Shown: positions 42,000 through 50,578, counted from the first letter of the stretch. The stretch is 64,000 nt of DNA from Hymenobacter sediminicola (GCF_014250515.1 NZ_CP060202.1:4413501-4477500); one strand, 5' to 3'. The notes: generated by a model from the sequence alone, not told the origin. Translations and numbers: made by a program.

Positions 42000-42281
42000 T
42001 TAGTAGCACTTCATACAGCCACGAAGCCCATTAGCCTGTGCCTGTCCTGCTGTCAGGTTTTTGACCTCATGTGAGCAACGACGGAGGGCCGCGCAGTCGC
42101 GGTTGCCGTGATAGACTTGCGTGGTCCCATTGGCACAGACATAAACGGCTGTAGCCGTATTTCTCGTGTTGCCAGTCGAAGCAGCTGGAGATAGGATAGG
42201 GACAGTGGCTGCTCCTGTGAGGGCAAGTAATAGCCCGAAGCCTACAAATAGTCTTTTCACTATATATGACTGAGTTGACAT
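42000..42281 (-). CDS. Small exported cysteine-rich protein
   Basis: 93 residues. An N-terminal membrane or signal helix (LFVGFGLLLALTGAATVPIL) is followed by a compact domain with VYVCANGTTQVYHGNRDC, LRRCSHEVKNL and a final GCMKCY. The five cysteines and one His after the leader (C-x-H-x-x-x-x-C ... C-x-H ... C-x-x-C) suggest one zinc site or disulfides, as in small YVC...C..C proteins of Bacteroidota. The function is unknown. It is convergent with the helix-turn-helix gene. Confidence 0.62.
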   Translation of the reverse strand: MSTQSYIVKRLFVGFGLLLALTGAATVPILSPAASTGNTRNTATAVYVCANGTTQVYHGNRDCAALRRCSHEVKNLTAGQAQANGLRGCMKCY

Positions 42282-42573
42282 TATTGCAATATGGCAACTT
42301 CTCTATCTGTATACAACATCAGGCCAGAAAGAGAAAGCTCCCTTAGCCTGGGTGGTGCATGGCAACTGCTTATTCTGTTTGCTGGTGTAGTAGGAGAGAA
42401 CAAAATGGTTGTCTCTAAACTCCTTGCTGCATTCCTGTTTTTCAATTCCTCGAAGCATTCCTGCTAAAGCCAGCCTACTGGATAACCTACCCCAAACGCG
42501 GCGTCAAAGCGGTAACTTGTAAGAGTTCGGGCAGCCTTTGCACCCGACCAAACAATGCTGACCCACTGCCCAA

Positions 42574-42903
42574 TTGAATACAGGCTTTCCTTCCGCTCTC
42601 ACCCACTCGCTAACCGGCCCCGGCCCGGTCGGCGACCATTCCGGCATCACGCTCCGCAGTATAGGGGCCGATGTATTTCACTACACGCTGATTCCGCTAA
42701 GCGGCTCTGCGGCAACTGCGCCGGATATGAGTCTAGCCCGGCGCATGGACCTCTTTCTGGGGGAGACGCATCTTGCCGCGCTGGACTTCAACGCGCCCTA
42801 TGAAGGGAAGCCCTTCTCTATCACGCACAACGGCGTGGAGTACGAGGGAAACTTCTTTCACGGCGAAATCGACTTTAAGCCCTCGCTCGCATGGTCGCGA
42901 TAG
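42574..42903 (+). CDS. Phage-tail-associated hypothetical protein (possibly 5'-truncated)
   Basis: 109 residues from a TTG at 42574; no ATG occurs before residue 51 and a stop lies five codons upstream. The text runs VGDHSGITLRSIGADVFHYTLIPLSG, then MDLFLGETHLAALDFN and NGVEYEGNFFHGEIDFKP, a beta-rich pattern. It overlaps the next gene (42891) by 13 bases, as phage late genes often do. The weak start suggests the left end of a module cut by a deletion. No firm family. Confidence 0.5.
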   Translation: MNTGFPSALTHSLTGPGPVGDHSGITLRSIGADVFHYTLIPLSGSAATAPDMSLARRMDLFLGETHLAALDFNAPYEGKPFSITHNGVEYEGNFFHGEIDFKPSLAWSR

Positions 42904-43859
42904 ACAAACGCATCACGCGCTTTGTCTGGTACAAAGCCCCATTGAGCTTGCCGCTGGCCGTGTGGAAGTCTAACATCCGCGTTGTACGGGTGGTCAACAG
43001 TGTTGGGTCGGGCTTTGTCAGCTACGACCCAACCAAGAGCCTGAACGGCCTGCTTACCATCCAGACAGGTATGGTCGTGGAACTGGATGCCATCGGCTGG
43101 GAGAACGGCGGCTTTACCATCGACAACGGCGAAGCTGCGCCAACAGGCGGCGTGTCCGACCACGGGGTGCTACAGGGCTTGGGCGACGACGACCACCCGC
43201 AGTACTTTAACGCGGCCCGGCTGACGCAGGTACTAGCCACTGCCAACGAAGCCAACCGGAACCGGGCCAACCATACCGGGCGACAGGATATCAGTACCAT
43301 TGAGGGGCTGCAAGCGGTGCTGGACGGGAAGGCGGCTGATATGCACTTGCATACCCCGTTGCAGGTGGATGGATTCACTGCCGACCAGATAGGTCCCGGC
43401 TCACCGGCCGGAAACTTGATTGCGGTAATGCAGTGGATGCTTGCGCGGGATACGGGCACGCCTACGCCTACTCAGCTGACAGCGCCCACCGGCAGCCAGG
43501 CCACGGCCCTGAGCACCACCTCACTCAACATCACGGCCTCAGCAGTCCCGAACGCGAGCAGCTACAAGTTGCTGCGCAGCGCCACGTCGGGCGGCACCTT
43601 CGCCCAGGTCGGTGGGGCCTTGGCCTCGCCGGTCTACACGGATTCCGGCCTGAGCAACGCCACCACCTATTACTACAAGTGGCAGACAGTGGGCAACGGC
43701 ACTACCTACTTGAATTCACCCTTGGGCGTGGAGTTCAGCGGCACGACGCAGACCAGTACCACGACCACGGCCCTCACAGACGATACGAGCAACGCCGCCA
43801 CTTTCACGCCCGAATCGGGCAGCACCCGCGAGCAGTGGGGTTTTGAACTTCTCCCCTAA
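42891..43859 (+). CDS. Tail-fibre-like protein with fibronectin type III domain
   Basis: 322 residues. Residues 83-103 (GVSDHGVLQGLGDDDHPQYF) carry the H-G-x-L-x-G-L-x-D-D-D-H-x-Q-Y motif of phage tail fibre and host-specificity proteins, followed by a helical stalk (LTQVLATANEANRNRANHTG). Residues about 195-285 form a fibronectin type III domain (SLNITASAVPNASSYKLLRS ... YTDSGLSNATTYYYKWQTV). The C-terminus is Thr-rich. It could bind a receptor. It is followed after 6 bases by the SGNH gene, so the three genes 42574-45656 form one operon. Confidence 0.7.
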   Translation: MVAIDKRITRFVWYKAPLSLPLAVWKSNIRVVRVVNSVGSGFVSYDPTKSLNGLLTIQTGMVVELDAIGWENGGFTIDNGEAAPTGGVSDHGVLQGLGDDDHPQYFNAARLTQVLATANEANRNRANHTGRQDISTIEGLQAVLDGKAADMHLHTPLQVDGFTADQIGPGSPAGNLIAVMQWMLARDTGTPTPTQLTAPTGSQATALSTTSLNITASAVPNASSYKLLRSATSGGTFAQVGGALASPVYTDSGLSNATTYYYKWQTVGNGTTYLNSPLGVEFSGTTQTSTTTTALTDDTSNAATFTPESGSTREQWGFELLP

Positions 43860-43865
43860 TCCGAC

Positions 43866-45656
43866 ATGGCGTTAACTCCCCTTACCTCTGCCAACAGTGC
43901 CGTCCTACTGAACGGTGACGTGGTGTTTTTTGTCGGCAACCAAGCCATTGCGGCCAACAAGGTGCGCATTGCCCGCCTCGATGGCAGCGGCACCGACAAG
44001 CTCAACCCGGTGCCCTTCACCGTGGGCACGCAGAACATTTTGGTCACGGCCATTGGCACCAGCCATATTGTGAGCGGCGTAGCGCAAGCCCCGCAGGCTC
44101 GCACGATGGCGCTGCTAGCCGGCAGCGGCGTGTACGCGGCCTACAACTCATCTACCCATGTATTCGGGCAAAATGGGGCCACGGCGGGCGACATTCGCCT
44201 GACCTACGTGCCCCAACTGGTTGCCTACATCAACTCGGTGAAGGCCAATTACACGCAGGTGATTGCCCTGTACGAAGGCATGATTAACGGGCTGGAATAT
44301 TTCAGCCTGCCCAACACGGCGGCAGAACAGGCCAAGGCCGATGAGCTGATTGCTGATATGCGGGCTGGGGCGAATGCCGTTGCCGCCACGGGAGCGAAAG
44401 TTATTCTGCTGACCTCGCCACCCTCGCACCGCTCCGAGCAAACCGTGAGCATTGCGCAGGGCGCAGCCGTGGAGCGAGTGCGGCAGACGGTCAACAACGA
44501 CATGATTGCCAACTTCGCTCTGTACGGGGCGCTGGGAGCGACTGCCTCGCACCGTGACGACCCGCAACTGTACCCGTACCGAGCCTACGAAACCTACCCC
44601 GACTACTACGCTGATGCCACGCACTACACCATTGCCGGGCAGCAATTGTGGGGCGAGCGGCATTTGCTGCCCGAAGTTATGCGCGTGGCCAAGCTGCCCA
44701 ACCCGGTAGTTGAGCCGCCCGTGAGCGACAACCCTGACGACACGCCGCTTTCGCTTGAATGGCTGGAAGCCGATGTGGCTACTGTAGGCAGCAACAATAC
44801 GCTCACGCGCATGGACGGGCAGGATGGCTTTGATGTGTCGGGCGCGTTCAGCAAGTATGCCATTGGCCCTTCCAACGATACCAACCGGGGCTACGTTGAA
44901 TTTCTGTACCGCAACTCCCTCAGTGGTATAGTAGTGGGCCTGTGTACGGAGCGCCGCGCTGGGCATAGCATTCTCGATATTCGCTACGGCTTCAACCTCG
45001 ATGGGCTGCTGGTCAAGGACTACGGCACCCAGCGCGGCGAAGAGCAGACCCTTTCCGACACGTTTACCACAGATACCCTGCTGCGCATTGCCATTGTGGG
45101 TAACAATGTAGTGTTGAGCGTTGGAGGCACGACGCTTTCCACGTTGCCGCTGGCAGACGAAGACGTGAGCAAGGCATTGTTTGTGTCGGCAGTCCTGAGC
45201 AAGAGCACGGGCACCATAAAGAACCCTATTATTCAGGGGGCCAACGTACTCCCCGCCTTCTACTACGAACCCAGCGGCACGATCAAGCGCCAAGAGGATA
45301 GCGCCGACGTGCGCCTTTCGCCTGGCGACTGGACCATCGAAGCCGCCCCTTCGGGCAACCCGGCCGCATTCGGCGGGGGCGATGCCTACGCCACCAACAA
45401 CGGCGCGTGGCAGGAGTCCACGGTTCCGGCCGGCTGTACGCAGGCCGTATTTGAGGGCTTTGTAAGTAGTGGCGGCGGCACGTATGAAGTGTCGGTAAAC
45501 GGGGAGGTAGTAGCCACCGGCTCGCAGTACAGCTCCTTCAACAACCGCCGACCTTACTTCGCTACCATCCCCAACCTGCTGCCCGGCGACGTGGTGCGCA
45601 TGACCAAAACGGGCGGGGCCGTCATGTTTGCCGACCAATTCAAGTTCCTCCCTTAA
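43866..45656 (+). CDS. SGNH-hydrolase-like protein with C-terminal beta domains
   Basis: 596 residues. A short N-terminal beta segment (residues 1-55) leads into an SGNH/GDSL-type esterase fold: block I is VTAIGTSHIVSG (Ser66), block III is EGMING, and the catalytic Asp-x-x-His is in ADATHYTIAGQQLW. About 290 residues follow, with two beta-sandwich domains (LEWLEADVATVGSNNTLTRM ..., then FEGFVSSGGGTYEVSVNGEVVATG). SGNH enzymes deacetylate or de-esterify polysaccharides, and such domains occur on phage tail fibres. Usual GDS is replaced by GTS, so activity needs proof. No signal peptide is present, consistent with a virion or tail protein rather than an exported enzyme. Confidence 0.65.
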   Translation: MALTPLTSANSAVLLNGDVVFFVGNQAIAANKVRIARLDGSGTDKLNPVPFTVGTQNILVTAIGTSHIVSGVAQAPQARTMALLAGSGVYAAYNSSTHVFGQNGATAGDIRLTYVPQLVAYINSVKANYTQVIALYEGMINGLEYFSLPNTAAEQAKADELIADMRAGANAVAATGAKVILLTSPPSHRSEQTVSIAQGAAVERVRQTVNNDMIANFALYGALGATASHRDDPQLYPYRAYETYPDYYADATHYTIAGQQLWGERHLLPEVMRVAKLPNPVVEPPVSDNPDDTPLSLEWLEADVATVGSNNTLTRMDGQDGFDVSGAFSKYAIGPSNDTNRGYVEFLYRNSLSGIVVGLCTERRAGHSILDIRYGFNLDGLLVKDYGTQRGEEQTLSDTFTTDTLLRIAIVGNNVVLSVGGTTLSTLPLADEDVSKALFVSAVLSKSTGTIKNPIIQGANVLPAFYYEPSGTIKRQEDSADVRLSPGDWTIEAAPSGNPAAFGGGDAYATNNGAWQESTVPAGCTQAVFEGFVSSGGGTYEVSVNGEVVATGSQYSSFNNRRPYFATIPNLLPGDVVRMTKTGGAVMFADQFKFLP

Positions 45657-45673
45657 AATTAGCTTGCTCACTG

Positions 45674-45709
45674 AAAACGGCCCCGTGTAGCTTCACACGG
45701 GGCCGTTTT
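45674..45709 (+). terminator. Terminator after the tail-like operon
   Basis: AAAACGGCCCCGTGT pairs with ACACGGGGCCGTTTT around a short loop. Confidence 0.85.
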
Positions 45710-45765
45710 GCTTCTACATCGGCCGGTCAGCAATGGATGCAAAATTGTTTCGATTAAGCTCTGCA

Positions 45766-45990
45766 TCACAAGTCACCGTGTCGATGACATGAAGGACGCA
45801 AGGACTGCTTTCTGGCCTCTAGTTGTGCGGCTCGACGTCGTAGCGCCTGCTGATACTCTTCGTCCGCCTCCTGCTTCCAGTCTTCAGGTGCGTTTTCCCA
45901 ATCACACATCGGATACGGCGGATTAGGGTAACGTACCTCACCAGCGAAGAAATCATAAATCGAGTGCCATACGGTTCTAAGCCACTGCAT
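45766..45990 (-). CDS. Small acidic hypothetical protein
   Basis: 74 residues from the ATG at 45990. MQWLRTVWHSIYDFFAGEV begins with an amphipathic aromatic helix, followed by YPNPPYPMCDWENAPEDW and a charged helix EADEEYQQALRRRAAQLEARK. The residue choice looks coding, with the usual codon positions GC-rich, but no family is recognised. It is divergent from the tail-like operon's terminator. Confidence 0.45.
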   Translation of the reverse strand: MQWLRTVWHSIYDFFAGEVRYPNPPYPMCDWENAPEDWKQEADEEYQQALRRRAAQLEARKQSLRPSCHRHGDL

Positions 45991-46166
45991 AGAATTGGGT
46001 TGAAATGGTTGCGGCAACGTTGCCTTTGGGAGTATAGGGCATCATCCAATCGGGGGCAGAAATCCGCTTTCTCGGGCATATTCACGCAGTCGAAGTAGAA
46101 GCGAAGGAACAGGAGCTCACCAACCTAGTGGCCAGTAATTAAGCGGCCGCGCATCCGCCTCCCTGC

Positions 46167-46358
46167 TCAGGCCGCCTGGGAACTCGGCCCGAGCAGCTGC
46201 CAGACGTGGCGCGAGATGACAATGTGCACTGGCTGCGTGTTGAGCACGTCTTGTTGAAATTCAAACACAAGTGGGTCGGCAGTGGTATCCAGAATACTAG
46301 CGCCCAGAATGGGGCGTGACGGGGAAGCAGAATAGGGCAAAGCGGAAAGATTAAGCAC
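46167..46358 (-). CDS. Small hypothetical protein overlapping the umuC stop
   Basis: 63 residues. A GTG at 46358 overlaps the umuC stop (GTGCTTAA), a form of translational coupling. The protein runs VLNLSALPYSASPSRPILGA, then DTTADPLVFEFQQDVLNTQP and HIVISRHVWQLLGPS. The C-terminal two-thirds looks like a beta hairpin plus helix and reads as a plausible protein. No homology is known to me. It could alternatively be an accidental open frame. Confidence 0.4.
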   Translation of the reverse strand: MLNLSALPYSASPSRPILGASILDTTADPLVFEFQQDVLNTQPVHIVISRHVWQLLGPSSQAA

Positions 46359-47649
46359 GGATAAAAAGTAAGTCGTCCCAGCAGGTGGTGTAGGCGGGCG
46401 TACGCCACTGGCTTTGCCCCACCCACGGTACCTGCGCGTGGATGTTGGCTGGCAAGGCCACCGCGAACTGCACGGTGTTCTTGCCAAACCGCTCGTTGAG
46501 GCGGTCCAAGTCGCTCATCAATTTGGCGCGGCGCTCCGCCTGTTCGTTCGACTCAAAGAGTAACAACTGTTGTTGCCCGGCCGTTTCCAGTCCGTCCAGA
46601 ATTACACCGGCTTTGCGGTACACAGCACCCGGCTCCCAGATGCGCTTGAGCGCGGTCCGCGTGTAGCGCAGCAATTCCACCGTATCACTGGTGGCTACGG
46701 GCAGCGTCAGTACCGACGAGCGGGTATGCGGGGGCGGTTCGGTGCCGAAGCGGTTCTTGCTTATAAAGACCGTGAGCGTGTTGGCGGCCGACTGTTGCCG
46801 GCGCAGCTTCTCGGCGGCCCGCGAGGCGAAGTACGCCACGGCGGCCACTACATCGGTAAAGGCCGAGACGGGCTGGGCAAACGTGCGGGTGCAGGCAATG
46901 CTCTTGCGGCTCAGGCTGCCATCCTCACTAGGGGCCAGACCGTGGCAAGGCGTGCCCTGCAGTTCGCGCACGAGACGCGCTCCAACCACGCCTCCTAATT
47001 GCTTTCTTGCCCATCCCTCCGACATTGCCGCCAGCTGCGCGGCCGTGCTGATGCCCTGACTATACAGCTTCTGGGTATACTGCCCGCCAATACCCCATAC
47101 GTCCTCTACGGGTGTTTGCTCCAGGGCCCATTGCACCCGTTCCGGCGTATCCAGATGCAGCACCCCGTTGAGCAGCGGCGACTTTTTTGCCAACCGATTA
47201 GCGAGCTTCGCCAGGGTCTTGGTGGGCGCAATGCCGATGCAGACGGGAATGTGCGTGCGCTTGCGGATCTGGTAGCGCATTGTTGCGGCCAGCGTCGCTA
47301 AGTCCCCGTGGTAGCGCCCCATGCCGTGCAGATCCAGAAAGGCTTCGTCAATGGAGTACACCTCTACCTCCGGCACGACTGAACTCAGGTAGTGCATTAC
47401 GCGGGCCGACATATCCCCGTATAGGGCATAGTTGGACGAGAACACCCTCACCTCATGGCGCTGAATAAGGTCTTTGACCTTAAAGTACGGCTCGCCCATG
47501 CGTAGGCCCAACGCCTTGGCTTCGGCACTGCGTGAAATAAGGCACCCGTCGTTGTTGGAAAGCACTACCACTGGCTTTCCTTCTAAGCGTGGCTGGAAGG
47601 CCCGCTCGCAGCTCACATAGAAGTTGTTGCAATCAACTAACGCGAACAT
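46351..47649 (-). CDS. umuC: Y-family DNA polymerase UmuC
   Basis: 432 residues. The Y-family polymerase core is evident: MFALVDCNNFYVSCERAFQP with the catalytic Asp, VVLSNNDGCLISRSAEAKALG, the metal-binding VYSIDEAFLDL, and RKRTHIPVCIGIAPTKTLAKLANRLAK, then the little-finger domain. UmuC copies across DNA lesions during SOS-type stress. Its start overlaps the umuD stop by 17 bases, so the pair is coupled. Copies are frequent on phages and integrative elements, as here. Confidence 0.93.
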   Translation of the reverse strand: MFALVDCNNFYVSCERAFQPRLEGKPVVVLSNNDGCLISRSAEAKALGLRMGEPYFKVKDLIQRHEVRVFSSNYALYGDMSARVMHYLSSVVPEVEVYSIDEAFLDLHGMGRYHGDLATLAATMRYQIRKRTHIPVCIGIAPTKTLAKLANRLAKKSPLLNGVLHLDTPERVQWALEQTPVEDVWGIGGQYTQKLYSQGISTAAQLAAMSEGWARKQLGGVVGARLVRELQGTPCHGLAPSEDGSLSRKSIACTRTFAQPVSAFTDVVAAVAYFASRAAEKLRRQQSAANTLTVFISKNRFGTEPPPHTRSSVLTLPVATSDTVELLRYTRTALKRIWEPGAVYRKAGVILDGLETAGQQQLLLFESNEQAERRAKLMSDLDRLNERFGKNTVQFAVALPANIHAQVPWVGQSQWRTPAYTTCWDDLLFIRA

Positions 47650-48100
47650 GACTGCTGAGCCGGCCGCGCCGGGTTTCGGTTACTACATGCGTCACCACAC
47701 CCCAGACGGTAAATAAGTCGGGTTCGGTAATGCGGACTTCCGGGTAGCAGGGATTGTCGGGCACCAGAAACCATGCCTCCGGCCCTCGCTTTACCAAGCG
47801 CTTGACGGTAAACCCACCTTCGAGCATTGCCACCACCACGTCATCGGGTTGCGCTTCCAGCTGGCAGTCCACAGCCAGCAGGGCCCCGTCCCGGATACCT
47901 GATTCTCCCCCGGTCATACTGTCGCCCATCACCCGAACCAGATAGGTGGAATCCGGGTGGGGCAACAGCAGCCGGTTCAAATCCAGCTTGACGCCCCGGT
48001 GGTCTTCTGCCGGGGAAGGAAAGCCCGCAGGCACTAGCGAATCAAACAAGAGAAGCCACACGGGCTTTCGGGAAACAGGCACTAATACAACTTCACACAT
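47633..48100 (-). CDS. umuD: UmuD-type S24 self-cleaving protein
   Basis: 155 residues from the ATG at 48100. The S24 signature is YLVRVMGDSMTGG, with nucleophile Ser61, and Lys100 in EGGFTVKRLV is the general base. The likely autocleavage site is Ala25-Gly26 (VPAGFPSP). There is no N-terminal DNA-binding domain, so it is UmuD and not LexA. Cleaved UmuD' joins UmuC to form the mutagenic polymerase V. A promoter with an embedded palindrome lies just upstream (48125-48157). Confidence 0.9.
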   Translation of the reverse strand: MCEVVLVPVSRKPVWLLLFDSLVPAGFPSPAEDHRGVKLDLNRLLLPHPDSTYLVRVMGDSMTGGESGIRDGALLAVDCQLEAQPDDVVVAMLEGGFTVKRLVKRGPEAWFLVPDNPCYPEVRITEPDLFTVWGVVTHVVTETRRGRLSSHVRVS

Positions 48101-48124
48101 AACAACGCAGCAGCAGGTGGGCTG

Positions 48125-48157
48125 CAAGTATACGTGCAACTAATATAATTAGTCAAA
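48125..48157 (-). promoter_or_regulatory. umuDC promoter with operator-like palindrome in the spacer
   Basis: On the minus strand TTTG (48157-48154) and TATACTTG (48132-48125, one mismatch from TAnnTTTG) are separated by 21 bases. The spacer holds the perfect 13-bp palindrome CTAAT-TAT-ATTAG (48140-48152). A protein bound there would block the promoter. Confidence 0.55.
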
Positions 48158-48215
48158 TAATTGCCAATTTATTTAGCAAGCATAATTTGCCCGGCCCCGC
48201 ACTTTTCTTACATTG

Positions 48216-48482
48216 ATGGCTATGCCAGTATCTCATTATGCCTTCCGCCTATTGGAACTCCCTGAGCAATTAGAAGCCGTTTGGCAGGAGGGTCGATTCC
48301 TGGCAAATCGGTTTGAAGAGGAAGACGCCATCAACCTCTACCACATGGAAGGCGGATTCTTCGCGGAAGTGTACTACGACCAGTACCAAGACTGCATTCG
48401 ATGTACACGCACCTTTACAAGTGGGGAGTGCTTAGCAGATTATGCGCCATATGTACGGCTGGACGATCTGAATATACTCTAG
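48216..48482 (+). CDS. Small conserved hypothetical protein
   Basis: 88 residues from the ATG at 48216 (48222 is an alternative). MPVSHYAFRLLELPEQLEAVWQEG begins a compact alpha/beta protein with FFAEVYYDQYQDCIRCTRTF and a final VRLDDLNIL. The layout is common in short Bacteroidota hypothetical proteins. It is divergent from umuD, sharing the region that holds the umuDC promoter. Function is unknown. Confidence 0.55.
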   Translation: MAMPVSHYAFRLLELPEQLEAVWQEGRFLANRFEEEDAINLYHMEGGFFAEVYYDQYQDCIRCTRTFTSGECLADYAPYVRLDDLNIL

Positions 48483-48563
48483 TATTCAGACCACAACACT
48501 TCGCTATATTCGTGGCCTCACTCCTGCCGGAGATTCTTAGCGATTCATACTTACCCATTTATA

Positions 48564-49325
48564 ATGTCTAAGCAAAAAACAGCTCAAGTGGCAAATGACG
48601 ACTTGCGTTCAGGCACCAAGCCCTACCAAGAAGTAGCCCGCAAGGTTCTTCCTTATCTAGTTCGGCAAGCAGAAGCGAACCAGCCAATCTATTACTCCGA
48701 CCTTGCTGAGCAAGTAGGAATGCCCAACCCAAGAAACCTGAATTTTCCGCTTGGCTGTATTGGCCGAGGTCTGATAAGACTCAAAAAAGAACATAAGCTA
48801 AACGCCTCCATTCCACCAATTCAATGCTTAGTAGTCAATAAGCAAAACGGCTTACCAGGTGAAGGTATCGGTGACTTTCTAAGCACAAACTACACCAAGC
48901 TCACAGGCTCTCAAAAGCGACTTATGGTTGATCGGCATTTGAGCGAAATCTATAATTACCAACACTGGGATTGGGTACTGGATGAGCTTGGAATTCAGCC
49001 GGTAAGCAACAACATTGCGAAGCAACTCGATCAAGCCAAGAACTATTCCTCTACGGGCGAGAGTGAGCAACACAGGCTATTCAAGGAATACATCGCTCGC
49101 TCTCCGGGTGCTCTTGGCCTTAATCTCCGCTTGGCAAACGGCAGGACGGAATATCCTTTACCATCAGCTGACAGAATAGATGTGGTGTTTGAGGATAAAA
49201 GCCTCAGGATTGGGGTAGAAGTTAAGTCCAGCCTCTCGAATGAGGCTGATATACTTCGTGGGCTCTTTCAATGCGTGAAGTACAAGCACTTGATCGAAGC
49301 AGAGCAGGTAGTAGAAGGTGGCTGA
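48564..49325 (+). pseudogene. PD-(D/E)XK nuclease-like gene, 5' part, interrupted by an IS
   Basis: Codes for 253 residues and then a TGA at 49323-49325 that is supplied by the IS end itself. Residues 20-100 look like a helix-turn-helix-containing domain (IYYSDLAEQVGMPNPRNLNF). The nuclease-like core has E167/E169 in a helix (GESEQHRLFKEYI), Asp206 in DRIDVVFED, and the E-x-K motif EVKSS (Glu219, Lys221), the classical PD-(D/E)XK pattern of restriction-like enzymes. The last 34 codons lie beyond the IS at 50595-50699. Removing the IS and one copy of GGC restores a 287-residue frame exactly. Confidence 0.75.
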
Positions 49326-49373
49326 GGTGGTCGGGTAAATGTGGACAGAATAGGGTCTTATCTTTCGAATGTC

Positions 49374-49682
49374 ATGAAAGACAGCCCCCACCCCGCCAAA
49401 CGTCGGCGTTATGACGCTACCTTCCGGACCGAGGCCCTGCGTTTGGCGGGCGAGAGCCGCTCGACCCAGGCCGCCGCTCGCGCCCTGAATATCAGCCCCA
49501 AACTGCTCTACAAGTGGCAGAAAGAAGCCCTCACGCCCGTGGCGGCGGCTCGTGGGGCGGACTTGGACCCGGCCACGGCGGCCGAGCTGCGCCAGCTGCG
49601 GGCTTTAGCCCGGCGGCAGGCGCAGGAGCTGGACATTTTAAAAAAAGCCATTGCCATCTTCTCGGCGACCGACAGCCTATGA
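49374..49682 (+). CDS. IS3-family transposase OrfA
   Basis: 102 residues. The helix-turn-helix domain is clear: PAKRRRYDATFRTEALRLAG, STQAAARALNISPKLLYKW, then a leucine-zipper-like coiled coil (ELRQLRALARRQAQELDILKKAI). OrfA binds the terminal inverted repeats. The stop overlaps the orfB start by ATGA. A run of seven A (49640-49646) directly followed by G lies in the -1 frameshift position, so an OrfAB fusion is likely made. Confidence 0.9.
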   Translation: MKDSPHPAKRRRYDATFRTEALRLAGESRSTQAAARALNISPKLLYKWQKEALTPVAAARGADLDPATAAELRQLRALARRQAQELDILKKAIAIFSATDSL

Positions 49683-50578
49683 GCCGCTACCGCTTCATTG
49701 AAGGGCAGCGGAGCCAGTATCCGGTGCGTCTGCTTTGCCACGTAATGGCCGTGCCAGCCAGCGGCTACTACGCCTGGCAACACGCGCGACAGCAGGCCGT
49801 AGCTCAGCTAGAACCGGCCTGGGAAACGGACTTGATCAAGGTCTTCGGGGTGCACAAGCGTTGTTATGGTACGCGTCGCCTGCAGGTCGCGCTGCGCAAA
49901 AAGGGGCACCGGGTAGGCCGCCAGCGTCTGCGGGCCGCCATGCGTCGCCGGGGCCTGCGCGCACTCCAACCGAAAGCGTTTACGCCGCGCACCACCGATT
50001 CGACCCACGGGCTGCGGTGTGCGCTGAACCGACTGCTGGACCAGCCAAAACCCACCCAGGCCAACCGGGTCTGGGTCAGCGACATCACCTACCTGCCGCT
50101 GGCAAACGGCGAGTGGGCCTATCTATGCGCTTTTCAGGACATGGCCAGCAAGCACGTGGTGGGCTGGCAAGTCGGGGCCACGATGCCCGAGGAACTGGTG
50201 ACCAGTGCCTTACAACGCGCTTTTTGGTCGCAGCCGCCTGCCCCGGGCCTGCTCGTGCACTCCGACCGCGGCGGGCAGTACTGCGGCAAGGCGTACCGAC
50301 AGCTGTTGCACGAGCACCAGGCGCTACGCTCACAGAGCCGCCGCGGCGACTGCTACGACAATGCCCAGGCCGAAAGCCTGTGGTCACGCCTCAAAACGGA
50401 GGTGCTCGAAGTCCGCGAGCGGCCCGTTTTTGCTGACCTGGCCGAGGCCCAGCGCAGCGTCGCCGAGTATTTTGACTACTACAATCACGAACGGCTGCAC
50501 TCCAGTATCGACTACCAGACGCCCTATCACGCTCACCAACAGCTCCTTCCACTTAACACCCTAAACTGTCCAGCCTAA
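49679..50578 (+). CDS. IS3-family transposase OrfB (DDE integrase domain)
   Basis: 299 residues from the ATG at 49679; the frame is open upstream to 49514, as needed for -1 frameshift fusion. The HTH_21 region (LIKVFGVHKRCYGTRRLQVAL) is followed by the rve catalytic core with D in WVSDITYLPL, D in VHSDRGGQY and E in NAQAESLWSRLK, all three present. It performs strand transfer of IS ends. The element looks intact and potentially active. Confidence 0.93.
   Translation: MSRYRFIEGQRSQYPVRLLCHVMAVPASGYYAWQHARQQAVAQLEPAWETDLIKVFGVHKRCYGTRRLQVALRKKGHRVGRQRLRAAMRRRGLRALQPKAFTPRTTDSTHGLRCALNRLLDQPKPTQANRVWVSDITYLPLANGEWAYLCAFQDMASKHVVGWQVGATMPEELVTSALQRAFWSQPPAPGLLVHSDRGGQYCGKAYRQLLHEHQALRSQSRRGDCYDNAQAESLWSRLKTEVLEVRERPVFADLAEAQRSVAEYFDYYNHERLHSSIDYQTPYHAHQQLLPLNTLNCPA

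Noticed and set aside
44148..45671. 507-codon open frame on the minus strand opposite the SGNH gene
   Set aside because: A long shadow frame caused by GC-rich codon use; the plus-strand protein has recognisable domains and an operon context.
46040..46142. Short frame reading ...HAVEVEAKEQELTNLVASN and then a stop
   Set aside because: It looks like the end of a gene but is cut by an in-frame stop after 34 codons upstream; too short to tell a remnant from chance.
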